From Ascaphus truei (lineage: Eukaryota > Chordata > Amphibia > Anura > Ascaphidae), in assembly GCA_036426205.1 (NCBI GenBank), contig CM071568.1, positions 217,859,123 to 217,923,122 on the forward strand: DNA of 64,000 nucleotides. Reading direction: 5' to 3'. Numbering within the stretch: position 1 is the stretch's first letter; every line of letters starts with the position of its first letter. A program made the position numbers and the translations under genes. Positions 45,701 through 56,999 of the stretch are shown in pieces. The notes below the pieces were generated by a model. The model did not search any database. It was not told the origin of the DNA and saw only the letters and a program-made list of their open reading frames with translations.

Positions 45701-46068
45701 TCCTTATAGTTTCTATCTCCAAAAGGAAGAACACAAATATAACATAATATATTCAATATATAATAAGTACTGTATGGGATAATAAAGAAAAAGGCAAAAT
45801 AAAGACAAGCATACATACTCAAAAGTTCCCAATTTCAAAATTAATAATACCCATACCCAAAAATATCATAATTCTCAAAAAACAAGTAATATACATTTTG
45901 TAAAATATACAAAAAAGAACAGACTGTACTCCACTCTGTACCTATTTCCCTCTATTGTACTCAACTACACTTAAACATTTGGAGTTAGTCTGTTTAACCA
46001 TATTTTCCTCTAAAGGGGGCAAAGTATGCAGTATGATGTAGCCCAGAATAAATGTATATTGGTTCTAC
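42783..46068. other. Unrecognised non-coding DNA in unit 2
   Basis: Counterpart of 31,631-34,811. No gene supported. It holds the perfect hairpin at 44,494-44,558. Confidence 0.5.
44494..44558. other. Perfect 22-bp inverted repeat, hairpin
   Basis: Arms 44,494-44,515 (agggcattacctggccatg + aat) and 44,537-44,558 are exact reverse complements around a 21-nt loop. Size and perfection resemble either a tiny MITE or a pre-miRNA-like hairpin. The unit 1 counterpart (33,285-33,345) has lost several bases in both arms. Confidence 0.7.
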
Positions 46069-47589
46069 ATGTAACGGGTTTCCCCCCCCCCCCCCAATCG
46101 CAGATTGTACTGTGGGAGCGGAGAAACGTGCAACGTTACCGTATGTGTGTGGTGCGGTACCTGTTGGTTCACAGGAGGGCTGAGCTTCCGCTAGGGAACC
46201 TGGGGCAATTACAATGCTATGGACAACAACTTACTCGGTACAGCGCCTCCACCTGCGATGGCTCCCACTATAGGGGGAGAGGTTCCTCGCAGGACAATAC
46301 ACAATAACCCCGTACTACAGATTGGATAATAACTAATGCCTTTACTAACATGCACAGAGAACGGGTAACATCAACACATAGCAACAAGTATCCCTCGCTA
46401 AGGGTAACCTGACTACGGCGTCTCGCAGGACGCTAACGCTAACTCTAACTTGCACCACGGCGGGTGCCCACACTTTATGCGTCACGGCGGACGCTAACAC
46501 CATATGCGTCACGGCGGACGCTAACCTTATGCGTCACGGCGGACGCTCACCTTCCAAAGAGTGACCCCACCCTGTGTCCAGTAACCCCAACCCAATGTCT
46601 CGCACTCCCAAGTCATATACCAATGTGTGTGTGTGACTGCGCAGCCACTATGTCTGGTGATAGGCCTTGTTGGTGCACGTGAGTTTGTGGGTTACCTGCC
46701 CGGGCTCCAGCCACGGGTGCTGCTATACCACTGGGGGGGAATCCGCCGGGATATCCTCCTACGCGTGGGGTGAATTCCGGCGTGGAAAATATCACCGCAG
46801 CTCCGCACCGTCGGTACCTTGGCGAAGATCGGCCTGCTGCCAGCAGGCCGCAGTCACTGCTTGCTCGGCCTCCGTGACGATAGTCCAGCTCTCTTTAAGG
46901 CTAGGGCTTGAGCCCAGGCCGCGTGGCGGGAAACACAGCGTCCGCTGGATCCCTAACTAGCGAATAGCTAATGGGGCAGGGTCCCAAACCTAGGGCCTGT
47001 CCCTACAACACTCAACTAGTGTGACTCAGGGCTAGCTGGGGCCTAGGGGAATTACTGGCCTAGTGCAGAGAGTCACTGACTCCTGCACCCTACCTCCTTC
47101 CCCTAGCTGCTCCAGTCACCAACTGCTGTGTGCAAAAACCCCGCGAAATGTATCCTTTCCCTGTAAGCAGGAAGCTCCTGCAGCCCTATTGGCTCCCTGG
47201 CGTCACATGGGGTTCCCTAAGGCTCATGGGATCTGTAGTCCCTGGCCAATACCTTCCCTGGTAGGCTAGGGCTTCGCGGGCTTACCTCTGCGCATGCGCG
47301 AGCTGACTCACGTTCTCCCGCACCTGCTCTAACTGCGCATGCGCGAGCTGTCTTTCAATGGCGGTGCCCTGCTCCGCGGACCGCCGAGACCCCAGCAACG
47401 CGATCGCGGCCTCAGCAACCGGCCCGATCGCGTCCCCGGCAACCGGCCCGCTCGCGTCCCCGGCAACCGGCCCAACCGCGTCCCCGGCAACCGGCCCGAC
47501 CGCGTCCCTAGCAACCGGCCGCAACTACAAACAACGCGCGGCTCGCGTATCAGAAGGAGGGGGTGAGTGCGCAAGGGGGACCTGGCTAC
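46069..47589 (+). mobile_element. LTR-like block, possible solo LTR (unit 2)
   Basis: TGTAACGGG to ACCTGGCTACA, 1.5 kb, counterpart of 34,812-36,259. It contains a three-unit array of about 25 bp at 46,475-46,551 (tgcgtcacggcggacgctaa) and a 24-bp array at 47,416-47,518. Both arrays are shorter and garbled in unit 1. Confidence 0.4.
47416..47518. repeat. 24-bp GC-rich minisatellite
   Basis: Four full units beginning caaccggccc at 47,416, 47,440, 47,464 and 47,488, plus a partial fifth. Each contains cgcgtccc. Frames across it are arginine/proline-rich by composition only. Confidence 0.9.
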
Positions 47590-49464
47590 ATACATATAAC
47601 AGGAAATAAAATAATAGGATTAAATAGAATGGTAATTTTTCTATATCTCTTTACATATATGTAAAACTGTGATTTATTGTTCGGATTTTGATTAGTATTC
47701 ATTAGGTAGTCCTATAACTAATATAATAAACTGTGAAACAACCTGCAATTTAACAGTTAACTGTGATACTTTCCATATATATTGAACACACCAATTGGTT
47801 GCCAGTATTCGCGCTTTACTGTTATTATAGAAAGGCATAAAATAGAATAACAATATGGCTTAATGTGGGTACTAAGTGCTGAAAAATATTTCATTTTACT
47901 ATATTCAGAAAAACATCTGCTTCCATCCTGGATTTCTGCCTGGAGTAAATTATCATTTATAGAAAATTATTTCTAGTATGAAATCTAGAAATGGGTGAAA
48001 TTTTTAGAAACCGGGCAAAATTAGTTCTTTTTGCAAAATGTTTATCAGAAGTCTGCAAATTTCGCAAAAGAAAATTAGTCACACATAAAAAGTCAATGTG
48101 CAGGTCACATAACCCTGTATATGCTGCAATTTATGCAAAATTCTGGTAAAATGTTAAAAAGTGAGCAACGTGACCTTTCGTGAAAATTTCACAAAAACTT
48201 AAAAATCATGAAACATTGTGCTAAGCACATTTGAAGACATTTTCACATCTCAATTGAATAATTTAATAACATATTATTTATTTGTTGCTCAACTAGTTTA
48301 AACAAAGGGAGATCATAATAATCCTTGCCAAACGATAAGATGGTATTATAAATGAAACAATATGCTTCTTTAGCAAACTACATTTTGAAAATAAACTAAT
48401 GCAAATACATGCGCGAAAAAATATATATATATTTGAAGATGAATTAACTGATAGGGTCATTCATTGAACTGCGATAGTGATGTCAATGGTAGTTTCCTTG
48501 GGATAGTGTCCTGGTTGGCACTATCACAGTTTAGTTAACCCTATAGTCAATAATTTAAAACAATACATTTTATAAACGTAGGTGAAATGGCAAGAGGGCA
48601 TTTCAAAGTTTTGACTGTATTATATAATTTTATCACCAGCTTTAATGCAGTTAGCAGCAGCGACTGATATTGTTCCTGTGCAGTGCATTTATATGCAGCA
48701 GAAACAATAAATGTCCTATGCACTGCTATTTCCATGATGAGCAAGTATACGGTGATTGTTTTGTATGTGAGATACTGTAAAACATTTTCAGCCACTGCAA
48801 ATGGAAAGAAATATAGATATTGTTGAGAATTCCATTTGCATATTTTATACATTCTCTATATATTGATATATTAGTGACCCTGTTAAAAAAAAATCTTTTT
48901 TTGAGGTAGGATAAGATTTTTATTATAGGCAGAGAAAGTATATGTAATTATATCTTTCGCATTCAGAAAGTAATCCTTATTTCCCCAATAGCAATGAAAC
49001 GTGACATTTAACATAGAATGACCTTAAGCCATAACAACTGCATTGCTAGCAATGAATAATATAATAATGTAAAAAAAAAAAAAAGTAGTACTACTGTAAT
49101 TTAGGAGACATTGGAATGAGGTTGGATAGACAGATAGACAGGGGGGGGGAAGAGCACAAAAAATAGTTGATATGTATTGAGTTTAGTGTATTGTGCATAG
49201 ATCAAAAGAAAAACTGCTGAATGAATTATAGTGATCTATCGTGATATGAAATCATCAGTGTCACATACTTGGTCACTATGGGTTACAAGTAAATAATACT
49301 ACCCTGGTTCTTTGGAAATCTGAACCCCTGCACTCTCTATTTTGGGGTTCTTGGGGTTTGCAAACACTTTGCTATTTTTCCTATTAAAGCGGTTGATTAT
49401 CAAGCTTGATATGGGTTAATGCACGAGTGTTAACTTCCATAGGTGTCAACGCTCATTTGGGTAT
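47590..49464. other. AT-rich DNA with a hairpin, end of unit 2
   Basis: Counterpart of 36,260-38,090. The inverted repeat at 48,450-48,545 has arms atagggtcattcattgaact and cagtttagttaaccctat. No gene. Confidence 0.5.
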
Positions 49465-49479
49465 GTTAGCTCATAGCAC

Positions 49480-50044
49480 AGCTTGATGAATCCAGGGTAC
49501 AAGTTTCATATAATAGAAGAGCTAATTTGTTGTTTCTTCCTATTACCAGGAGAACTCATATAAAGTTTTAATGAGGTGGTATCTCACCCCAGTTAGGTTA
49601 TCTAAATTTGTACCCGGTTACTCCCCCTTGTGTCCTAGACAATGTGGAGAGCTTGGGGACCTGCGGCACATGCTGTGGTCTTGCCCTCGATTGCGCCCAA
49701 TCTGGGAACAAATTCAGATTTGGTTAAAGAGGCTTTTGGGCCTCGAAATTCCTCTAGATCCTTGGCTATTTCTTCTAAATAGACCACTGGAGGGCCTGTC
49801 GAGAGCAGGAAACAAATTGGTCGCCCATTTTGCGACTGCGATGAGGTGTGAGACAGCAGCATTGTTGAAGCAAAACACAATCCCATCGATAGAAAATATT
49901 CGAAACAGAATTTGGTTTGTCTGCCAGATGGAGAAATTGACAAGCTTGGTCAATGACACTGGCTCAAATTTTCAAAAAGTCTGGTTCCCCTGGCTGGCAC
50001 AGACCGACATCATGGGGGTGAGCAATGCCACCATTTGGCTGTAA
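49480..50044 (+). pseudogene. L1-type LINE ORF2, C-terminal fragment
   Basis: The frame runs open from before 49,571 to the stop at 50,042-50,044. It contains MRWYLTPVRLSKFVPG, a Cys/His cluster CPRQCGELGDLRHMLWSC and PIWEQIQ, the C-terminal domain typical of L1 ORF2 proteins, where the finger helps RNA binding. The 157 codons after ATG 49,571 are uninterrupted, so this fragment is younger or better sequenced than the preceding 20 kb. It is 5'-truncated near the end of the 11-kb duplicated unit; RT and endonuclease are absent. Confidence 0.85.
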
Positions 50045-50510
50045 TAGTGCAAGGTGAGTTCTCCTATGACGCGTAGCAACAACCATAGACGGATGACAGA
50101 CGTGATGAGTACAGGCTGTGCGAGTTCCATATAGAGTGACTAGAGAGGGCGCGTGCTGTGCTGGGAAAGGGAATAGGAATGCCCATAACGGGGTAGAAAA
50201 GCGAGAGAGGAGTCGGTCCAAAGCAAAACTAGAGGTTGTGGAATAAGGGTCAAAATCCCCCCCCCCCCACCCCTACTCCATTTTTTCTCCCCTAATGTGT
50301 CCCCCTCGCCCCACACCCCTACCCCCCTCTTGTTTCTCTCCTGTGTCGCCCCCCCCCCCGCCCTCCCTGAGTCTATGTTTAATGTGCTTCTGTGTGAGTT
50401 GGCACATATGGCAGACCAAGATGACACATGTTATAATATGTTTTAATACTGCTGTATGTCTGAAAAATGAAGAAAATAAAAAGTTGGAAAAAAAAAAGAA
50501 AACATTATCC
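50045..50510 (+). repeat. L1 3' untranslated region and A-rich tail
   Basis: Follows the ORF2 stop. It contains several C runs (50,259, 50,350) and ends in an A-rich stretch (gaagaaaataaaaag, then ten A with interruption) near 50,500, as expected for an L1 3' end. Confidence 0.7.
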
Positions 50511-51245
50511 AGCCAGCATAAAGAAAATTAAAGTTCTACTTACCCCTGCCAGGATGAAGGCCATCCTTGTCTTCCTCCTCATCTTCCTCCTCATCTTCCT
50601 CCCTGTCCTCCGTGGCAGCAACATAACAATAAAAAACAAACTAATGGCCATTAACCACTTAATCACCTTAGCGGTTAGTAACAGCATAGTAATTAAGGGG
50701 TTAACCACCTACCCCGCTACCCACACGGGATGCTTAACCAACCTCCCTGGGGTACCTACCCCCACCCTCTACACATTGATTGACACAGTGGTACACGATG
50801 TTGATATAATATGGGCATGATTTGCCACTATGGCAGTCAATGGGCAACCTAAAAAAAACACGCACCAAAAATACACAACAATTCAAAAAACCAAGCACCA
50901 AAAATACACAACAATTCAAAAAACCAAGCACCAAAAATACACAACAATTCAAAAAAACAAGCACCAAAAATACACAACAATTCAAAAAAACAAGCACAAA
51001 AATACAAAATTGAATAAAACAAGCACCAAAATACACAACAATGAAATAAAACCAAGCACCAAAAATACAAAACAATTAAATAACACCAAGAACCAAAAAT
51101 ATAAAATATAACAATTAAATAAAAACAAGCATTTGCAAAAAATTATTTGCTTGTCACTGTTTATCTATAGCCCTACAGGGGCATAGATAACATATTGGCA
51201 GTCAATGGACAAATTAAAAAAATACACAATTAAAGAAAATACAAT
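50511..51245. repeat. Foldback element copy 3, left arm
   Basis: Pairs with 52,760-53,590 in inverse: acttacccctgccaggatga against the inverse near 53,555, ttaatcaccttagcggtta, acacagtggtac, and the tgtcactgtttatct block. Near the inner end is a tandem array (next entry). Copy 2 of the family is at 11,450-12,960. Confidence 0.75.
50855..51075. repeat. 32-33-bp tandem array in the foldback arm
   Basis: Units of the type caccaaaaatacacaacaat followed by tcaaaaaaccaag, about five good copies then two decaying ones. Both strands give repetitive pseudo-ORFs (for example FWCLVF...CCVF repeats), which are not genes. Confidence 0.9.
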
Positions 51246-52249
51246 CAATGTTTATCTTATCATTGATGTCTTCACCCCCGTCCTATGCGAGCACCAACTC
51301 TTGACCCTCGACGCAATGATCCTCAACAGCTGATGCGAAGAAGTCCGTGATCAAATCTTGATTGAAGAGACGTCTCCCCGGTGAGTTCTTTATTATTGAA
51401 GTGAAACTTCTTTGGGCACACCTACCACATGAGCACAATTGCTTGGCAGTGAATGGAGTTGATGGAGATGGAAGTCATTGGTGACGGAAGTGACGTCACT
51501 GCTGGAAGAAGAGGCCGTCAGTGTTGCCAGCTTCCACCAGGAATAGTCACCGGAGAGGAGGAAGGCAGCATTGGACACACACATACACCACCCCCCCTCC
51601 TCCACGATTGCGCCGCCGATAGTCACTGGAGAGGACATACGCAACATTGAGTGATGCACCGAACACCCTCCCCACCCCTCGAGTGAAGCGCCGAACACAT
51701 CCCCCCCAGGTATGCCGCCAACACCCCCCCCGGTGATGTGCCCCACCCTCCCCCCCCCGCACTGCTGGAAGAAGCCGCGTGAGATCCCCCCCCCCCCCCC
51801 CCCGCTTACGCCCCCTCGCATCCTCACCACCGGCTTTTCCAGACTGCATTGCTGGGAGTGCCTGTGTAAAATCCTCTCACCACTCCCCCTTCCCTCTAAC
51901 TCGCAGACACACCAGCTTCTCCAGACTGCCCTGCTGGAAGAGCCTGCATGAGATTCTCCCCCCCGCCCCCGCAAACATGTACACTGACACACACTGACAC
52001 ATATACACATACACACACACAGCTGCTGGCATGTGCTACTGGTATGTTCTATTATACATTGTGCTGCAGAGTCCTCTGACCTGAAGAAAACTTTTTCAAA
52101 TGAATGGAGAATAAAAACTTTTAAAAACAAAGCGCAGTCACACACACACAGTCACACGCACGCAGTCACACACACTCATGAGCACCCCCCCCTCACACAC
52201 ACACACAGAATTCACAGTTAGTATAAATATAGAAGTGCAAAACAGGATG
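51246..52249. repeat. Foldback copy 3 interior, GC-rich degenerate repeats
   Basis: From about 51,430 to 52,010 there are loose repeats of about 60-70 bp (ctccagactgc(c/a)(c/t)tgctgg; aagcc(g/t)gcgtgagat) with long C runs, then a CA microsatellite at 52,135-52,206. A 250-codon minus-strand frame (51,393-52,145) is G/R/C/V-rich and follows the repeats; I do not accept it as a gene. Confidence 0.55.
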
Positions 52250-52440
52250 TGTGCCGAGCAAGCACGTTCTAAGTCATAGAACAGACAAGGCACATAGCCC
52301 AGAAAAACGTTGCACCACAAAATACAAAAAGCAGCAAAAGGGAGAGAATAAAAAACAATTTAATGTGCCAGAAAATAGAGGTTTACACTGACATGTTTCA
52401 CCAACAAGTGGCTTTATCAAAGTGGAAAATATTTTGCAGG
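52250..52440 (-). repeat. PLE-type terminal fragment with hammerhead-like motif
   Basis: Sequence around the motif (tagaggtttacactgacatg ... gtggctttatcaaagtgg) is the reverse complement of a PLE-terminal hammerhead region. It sits inside the foldback element, so it is either an insertion or an acquired part. Confidence 0.45.
52386..52424 (-). ncRNA. Hammerhead-like motif, minus strand
   Basis: Minus-strand order: CACU, UUGAUAA plus A, GCCAC ... UUGGU (four of five pairs), GAAAC, AUGUC, AGUG. Stem I has four perfect pairs and the GAAAC-AUGUC part is identical to that at 1,096. The core bases C3 and G8 are replaced. Confidence 0.45.
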
Positions 52441-52759
52441 AGGAAGACGATGAAAGAACATCCTTTTCTGTATTTACTATTGGGTTTTGGATTGACAGAT
52501 GAAGATAGAAGATGAAAGAAAATAATGACAGACGACGAAAGAAGACGGTGATAGAAGATAAAAGAAAGAAGAATTTTGTTACCTGTTCCGGATCTTCAAG
52601 GTGGATGGCGTTGGATTGACTTTGATGATGTCGCGGTACGAGAGCTTGCAAAATCGCCAGGATTCGGTGGGCTAATGCTTCGAAAGGTAAGAAAAATATT
52701 GAATGTACAGTATGTAATTTTATTTTTACAGGTTTTTTTATTGTATTTGTTTCTTTTAA
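52441..52759. repeat. Foldback copy 3, gaaga-rich core with splice-like pair
   Basis: Gaaga-rich DNA followed by gccaggattcggtgggc, aaaggtaagaaaaatattga at 52,682 and a T-rich tract ending ttacagg at about 52,731. It aligns with 12,195-12,280 of copy 2. Confidence 0.55.
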
Positions 52760-53690
52760 TGTTGACTGATTGACTGATAATGTTTCATCTGTGCCCGTTT
52801 AGGGTACAGATAAATACAGTGACAGACAATGCATTTTTTGGCAAATGCTTGGTTTCTATTGATTGTTATTTTTTTTGATTTCTGTTTATTATTTGGATTA
52901 AATTGTTTTCAATTTGGATGGCTTGTTTTTAGCACACTTTATAATTAGTTATCGTTTTTAAATTTGTATTTGTTTTGTTGGCTGCTGGTTTTAATTAATT
53001 AATTCTTTTGTTGGCTAGTGTTGTAAATTAATTCATTGTTTTGTTGGCTAGTTGTTTTATTTGTTTAATAGTTTGCTTGGATAGTTGTTTATTTAATTGT
53101 ATTTTTTTGGAATAACAATTGTTATAATTGAGCAATTTTGGTGATAGATAATTATTTATGATGTGTGTATTAAGCTATTTAGTTCTTTTATTTTTGGGGT
53201 GTTTAGGTGCTTCTGTATTTATGTGATTATTGTGTATTTTTGGCATGAAATATTTTTATTAGGTTGACTATTGTGTGTCTGGGGGCCCTCGGGTGGTCCC
53301 CACGGGCTTTTCATACCCAAATTATATGATATGATATACCACTGTGCTAATCAATGGGTACAGGGTGGGTATAGTGGGTCTGGGGTTGGTGCTTAGGCCT
53401 CCCGGGTGGGTAGCGTGGAATGGGGGTTAACCCTTAATTACTATAGTCATTATTAACCTTTATGGTGATTAAGGGGTTAGGGGACATTACAGTATATTTG
53501 TTTGTGTATTCTTGCTGGCATCAGAGGACATAGACCTGGAGTATGCAGATGAGGATGCCCTTCATGATGGCAGAGGTAAGAAGAAAGGTTTATTTACGCT
53601 GGCTGGCTAATGTTTTATTTTATAATGGGCAAATGAGCTATTATCCATATCTGGATAATAGTGATTTTGCCCATTACTGCACTGTATGTA
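52760..53690. repeat. Foldback element copy 3, right arm
   Basis: Inverse of the left arm, much enlarged by T-rich sequence (52,860-53,260, with several repeats of ttttgttggctagttg). The outer end (gatgaggatgcccttcatga, ggcagaggtaag, tgggcaaatgagctattatcc) matches the inverse of 331-770. Confidence 0.7.
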
Positions 53691-54300
53691 TTGGGGGGGG
53701 AGGGATATATTTATTTGAATGTATGCATATATATATATTTAGGCACAGGATTGGTAACGCAGGCCAGCGTGGACCCCCAGACACCCAAGGGAACCACCTG
53801 AGGGACACCAGAACCCGTGGGAACCATCTGAGGACCCCCAGACACCCATGGGGACCACCCGATGGCCCACAGACACTGCTTCTAGTATCAATCCTTTGTA
53901 TAAAAAATGCTTTTATGTGGGGGCACAGGGGTTGCGTAGGTTGTGTATTGGTGGTTAGTACATATTGTAATTGGGGGCAGAGGGGGTGAGTGAAGGGCCA
54001 AGTACCTGCTTCACTCGCCCGAGGGCCCCCAGATACCCACAGGGACAACCTGAGGACCCATGGGGACCACCTAAGGGCCCCCAGACACCCATGAGGACCA
54101 CCTAAGGGCCCCCAGACACCCATGAGGACCACCTGAGGGCCCCCAGATACCCGTGGGGACCACCCAAGGGCCCCCAGACACCTGTGAAGACCATCCAAGG
54201 GCCCCCACTGGCTTCTAGTATCAATCCTGTGTATAACAAATGCATTTTGTAGGGGCACAGGGGGTGGGTTGTGTATTGGTGGTTAGTACACTGGCGACAC
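53691..54300. repeat. 31-bp GC-rich minisatellite block
   Basis: Two clusters of units of the type gggcccccagacacccatg + aggaccacct: 53,762-53,870 and 54,020-54,220 (about six units). Between them is a near-duplicate unique piece (agtatcaatcctttgtataa ... gtgtattggtggttagtaca), repeated at 54,217-54,293. Same array type as 1-330 and 57.0-57.4 kb. Confidence 0.85.
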
Positions 54301-54739
54301 ACTTTATTCGAGCACGGCTAGTCCCGCGAATTCGGGTATACTCGGGTGTATTCAGGTTTCTGATCGTTTTCTGCCAGAGTGCATTGCGTTCTTTTCCGGC
54401 AGGGATTTAAGCTTTTTATTCCGGCTTGCTGAAATACTGCAATGCCATGAAAATACACATGGTGGCGCTTGCGAGCTGTTCTCTGTGAAGCCGTCCCCTA
54501 TAATGAATTGTAATGCAGTATATATACTGTATATATATATATATATACTGTATAACAACAACCCCTATAAGCCCTAACATACAGTACTGTACACATACAG
54601 TACTGTATACTGTATGCATATACATACTGGGCGGCGGGGGCGTGATGTGTTTGCAGCAGAGAGAGATCCGCTGCTCTCTCTCTGCGCAAACATCCGCACA
54701 TTAAAAATTATTTGAAATACATTTTTATTGATAGTGTAG
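54301..54739. other. Non-coding DNA with TA microsatellite
   Basis: Includes a TA/ctgtata array at about 54,515-54,560 and a hairpin-like tactgta region to 54,630. The short palindromic agagagagatccgctgctctctct at about 54,657-54,680 is notable. No gene. Confidence 0.5.
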
Positions 54740-54896
54740 ATGTGCAGGGGGTCTCCGGAGCGGAACCGCGTTGGTTTTAGGTCTGGGGACCCCGTGCCCC
54801 CCGAGATACAGGCCCCTTTAGGGGGTGCCGGTATCCCTCTGCTTGGTTTAAAGGTCCGATCACGTGACCGCGGCCTGTAAACCAAGCAGAGCAGAG
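54740..54896. repeat. Foldback MITE, second copy, cut by the gap
   Basis: Aligns with 13,210-13,340: gggtctccggagcggaaccg, ggggaccccgtgcc, gtgccggtatccctctgc, cacgtgaccg. The loop and a short cttggttta/taaaccaag inverted pair are present, but the right arm is missing because the assembly runs into N. Confidence 0.75.
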
Positions 54897-55795
54897 NNNN
54901 NNNNNNNNNNNNNNNNNNNNNNNNNNNNNNNNNNNNNNNNNNNNNNNNNNNNNNNNNNNNNNNNNNNNNNNNNNNNNNNNNNNNNNNNNNNNNNNNNNNN
55001 NNNNNNNNNNNNNNNNNNNNNNNNNNNNNNNNNNNNNNNNNNNNNNNNNNNNNNNNNNNNNNNNNNNNNNNNNNNNNNNNNNNNNNNNNNNNNNNNNNNN
55101 NNNNNNNNNNNNNNNNNNNNNNNNNNNNNNNNNNNNNNNNNNNNNNNNNNNNNNNNNNNNNNNNNNNNNNNNNNNNNNNNNNNNNNNNNNNNNNNNNNNN
55201 NNNNNNNNNNNNNNNNNNNNNNNNNNNNNNNNNNNNNNNNNNNNNNNNNNNNNNNNNNNNNNNNNNNNNNNNNNNNNNNNNNNNNNNNNNNNNNNNNNNN
55301 NNNNNNNNNNNNNNNNNNNNNNNNNNNNNNNNNNNNNNNNNNNNNNNNNNNNNNNNNNNNNNNNNNNNNNNNNNNNNNNNNNNNNNNNNNNNNNNNNNNN
55401 NNNNNNNNNNNNNNNNNNNNNNNNNNNNNNNNNNNNNNNNNNNNNNNNNNNNNNNNNNNNNNNNNNNNNNNNNNNNNNNNNNNNNNNNNNNNNNNNNNNN
55501 NNNNNNNNNNNNNNNNNNNNNNNNNNNNNNNNNNNNNNNNNNNNNNNNNNNNNNNNNNNNNNNNNNNNNNNNNNNNNNNNNNNNNNNNNNNNNNNNNNNN
55601 NNNNNNNNNNNNNNNNNNNNNNNNNNNNNNNNNNNNNNNNNNNNNNNNNNNNNNNNNNNNNNNNNNNNNNNNNNNNNNNNNNNNNNNNNNNNNNNNNNNN
55701 NNNNNNNNNNNNNNNNNNNNNNNNNNNNNNNNNNNNNNNNNNNNNNNNNNNNNNNNNNNNNNNNNNNNNNNNNNNNNNNNNNNNNNNNNNNNNNN
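54897..55795. other. Assembly gap (899 N)
   Basis: An uninterrupted run of N. Nothing can be said about its content; the four long frames reported across it by translation are artefacts. The true length is unknown. Confidence 0.99.
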
Positions 55796-56222
55796 ACCAA
55801 TAGTACAAATACATGTAGAATGGTTATCAAAATCATACTGTCCTACAGATAACGCTTCTCTATACAGACAATAATAATAATCCATTTAATAATCCTAATT
55901 TATTTTACAATATAAAACATAACATTCCAATCCACACAGTACATTGCATTTACATTGTATAAATGATGCATAAAATCTATGCACCATATACATTCTGCAA
56001 AAGAATGTTAACAATATACGTAATTGCAAGCTACAGTACTCTACCAGTAAATACAAACACTTCCAAACAATTCAACTATTTAACCAATCAAGTATACAAA
56101 AATCAATATATACTGTAAGTACCAACCAGAAAACACACCATTTAAAACCAAATCTAACCTTACAAATACCAAGGATTACATCTATTAATTGTAAAAAACC
56201 TATACATTATACACAGCATTGT
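55796..56222. other. AT-rich non-coding DNA
   Basis: Resembles 5,050-5,480 in composition and in the gatgcat/atgcac hairpin-like block (55,963-55,985) and attacatct strings, so probably the inner AT-rich part of the foldback family. No gene. Confidence 0.4.
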
Positions 56223-56475
56223 TAAAGCCCCCCCCCTAATGTTCTGTTAAAACAGTTACATTGAGGGAGAGAGATGTAAAGGCCTAAGCCCCCCCCCCTA
56301 ATGTTTCTGTTAAGATTACATTGAAGGGAGAGAGATGTAAAAGGCCTAAAGCCCCCTCCCCCCTAATGTTTCTGTTAAACGGTACGATGGAGGGAGAGAG
56401 ATTTTACAGAAACACACATTAGGGGGGAGGGGGCTTTAAACAGATTACAGATGAAGGGAGAAGATGTTTCTGTAC
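56223..56475. repeat. About 60-bp tandem array with an inverted final unit
   Basis: Three direct units carry cccccctaatgtttctgtta, then a(t/c)...ggagggagagagatgt and aaaggcctaa. A fourth segment (56,404-56,440, cagaaacacacattaggggg) is the reverse complement of the unit core. The array can form alternative hairpins. Confidence 0.85.
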
Positions 56476-56999
56476 CAGTAATCTTCCACGCATTGCTAAA
56501 CCACCTACCCACCTACCCACATACCGTTAACCCCCCCCCCCCCCATCCTGGCCATGGCCCCTCCGCTTCTGCAAAACAGACACAAAAATTAAAACATACA
56601 AAGTAATGTCCCCTAACCCCTTAATCACCATAGCGGTTATTAACCGCTACAGTCATGAAGGGGTTAACCCACCCTCACCCACCACTCAGGATGCCTACAT
56701 ACCCTCCCACACTAACCCCCCCCACCTGTGAGGCCTAACCACCCAGTCAGTACCCACAAGGGAGGCCTACCCACATACCGTTGGGGAAACACCCCACCCC
56801 CACCCCAGTACCCACAATAAAACAGTACAATGACCCACAATAAACAGCATTATATTTATTAAATACATTACCCACCCCCTGTGCCCCCCCATAAATACAA
56901 GATTTATTCTTTTACATTCAGGGTCCATAACGCAGCCCCACGCTAGTCCCCGGTGGGCTGGCAGGGCACCTGGACAGACCTACAGTTTACCAGCAGCAT
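56476..56999. repeat. Foldback-family flank, copy 4
   Basis: Contains ccctaaccccttaatcacca, the palindrome agcggttattaaccgct, aaggggttaacccaccctc and gaggcctaaccaccc, as in the arms at 50.6 and (inverted) 12.65 kb. C runs at 56,528 and 56,718. Confidence 0.65.

Larger units (their letters stand above)
38091..49464. repeat. 11-kb tandem duplication, unit 2
   Basis: Second copy of 27,033-38,090, about 0.3 kb longer. Landmarks: GIY-YIG remnant 38,465-38,520, subrepeats 39,458-42,775, LTR-like block 46,069-47,589. It ends at caacgctcat, after which sequence unique to this side (L1) begins. Confidence 0.85.

Noticed and set aside
50862..51070. Possible CRISPR-like array
   Set aside because: The units are contiguous without unique spacers, and the context is a vertebrate transposon arm.
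50822..51111. KNTQQFKKPST-type repeat protein and its FWCLVF antisense partner
   Set aside because: Direct translation of a 32-33-bp tandem DNA array within a foldback arm.
51393..52145. 250-codon minus-strand frame with C, V and G-rich sequence
   Set aside because: It follows CA microsatellites, G runs and degenerate tandem repeats. Composition explains it.
54574..55885. Four long frames of 336-420 codons across 54.6-55.9 kb
   Set aside because: They consist almost entirely of untranslatable N and are artefacts of the assembly gap.
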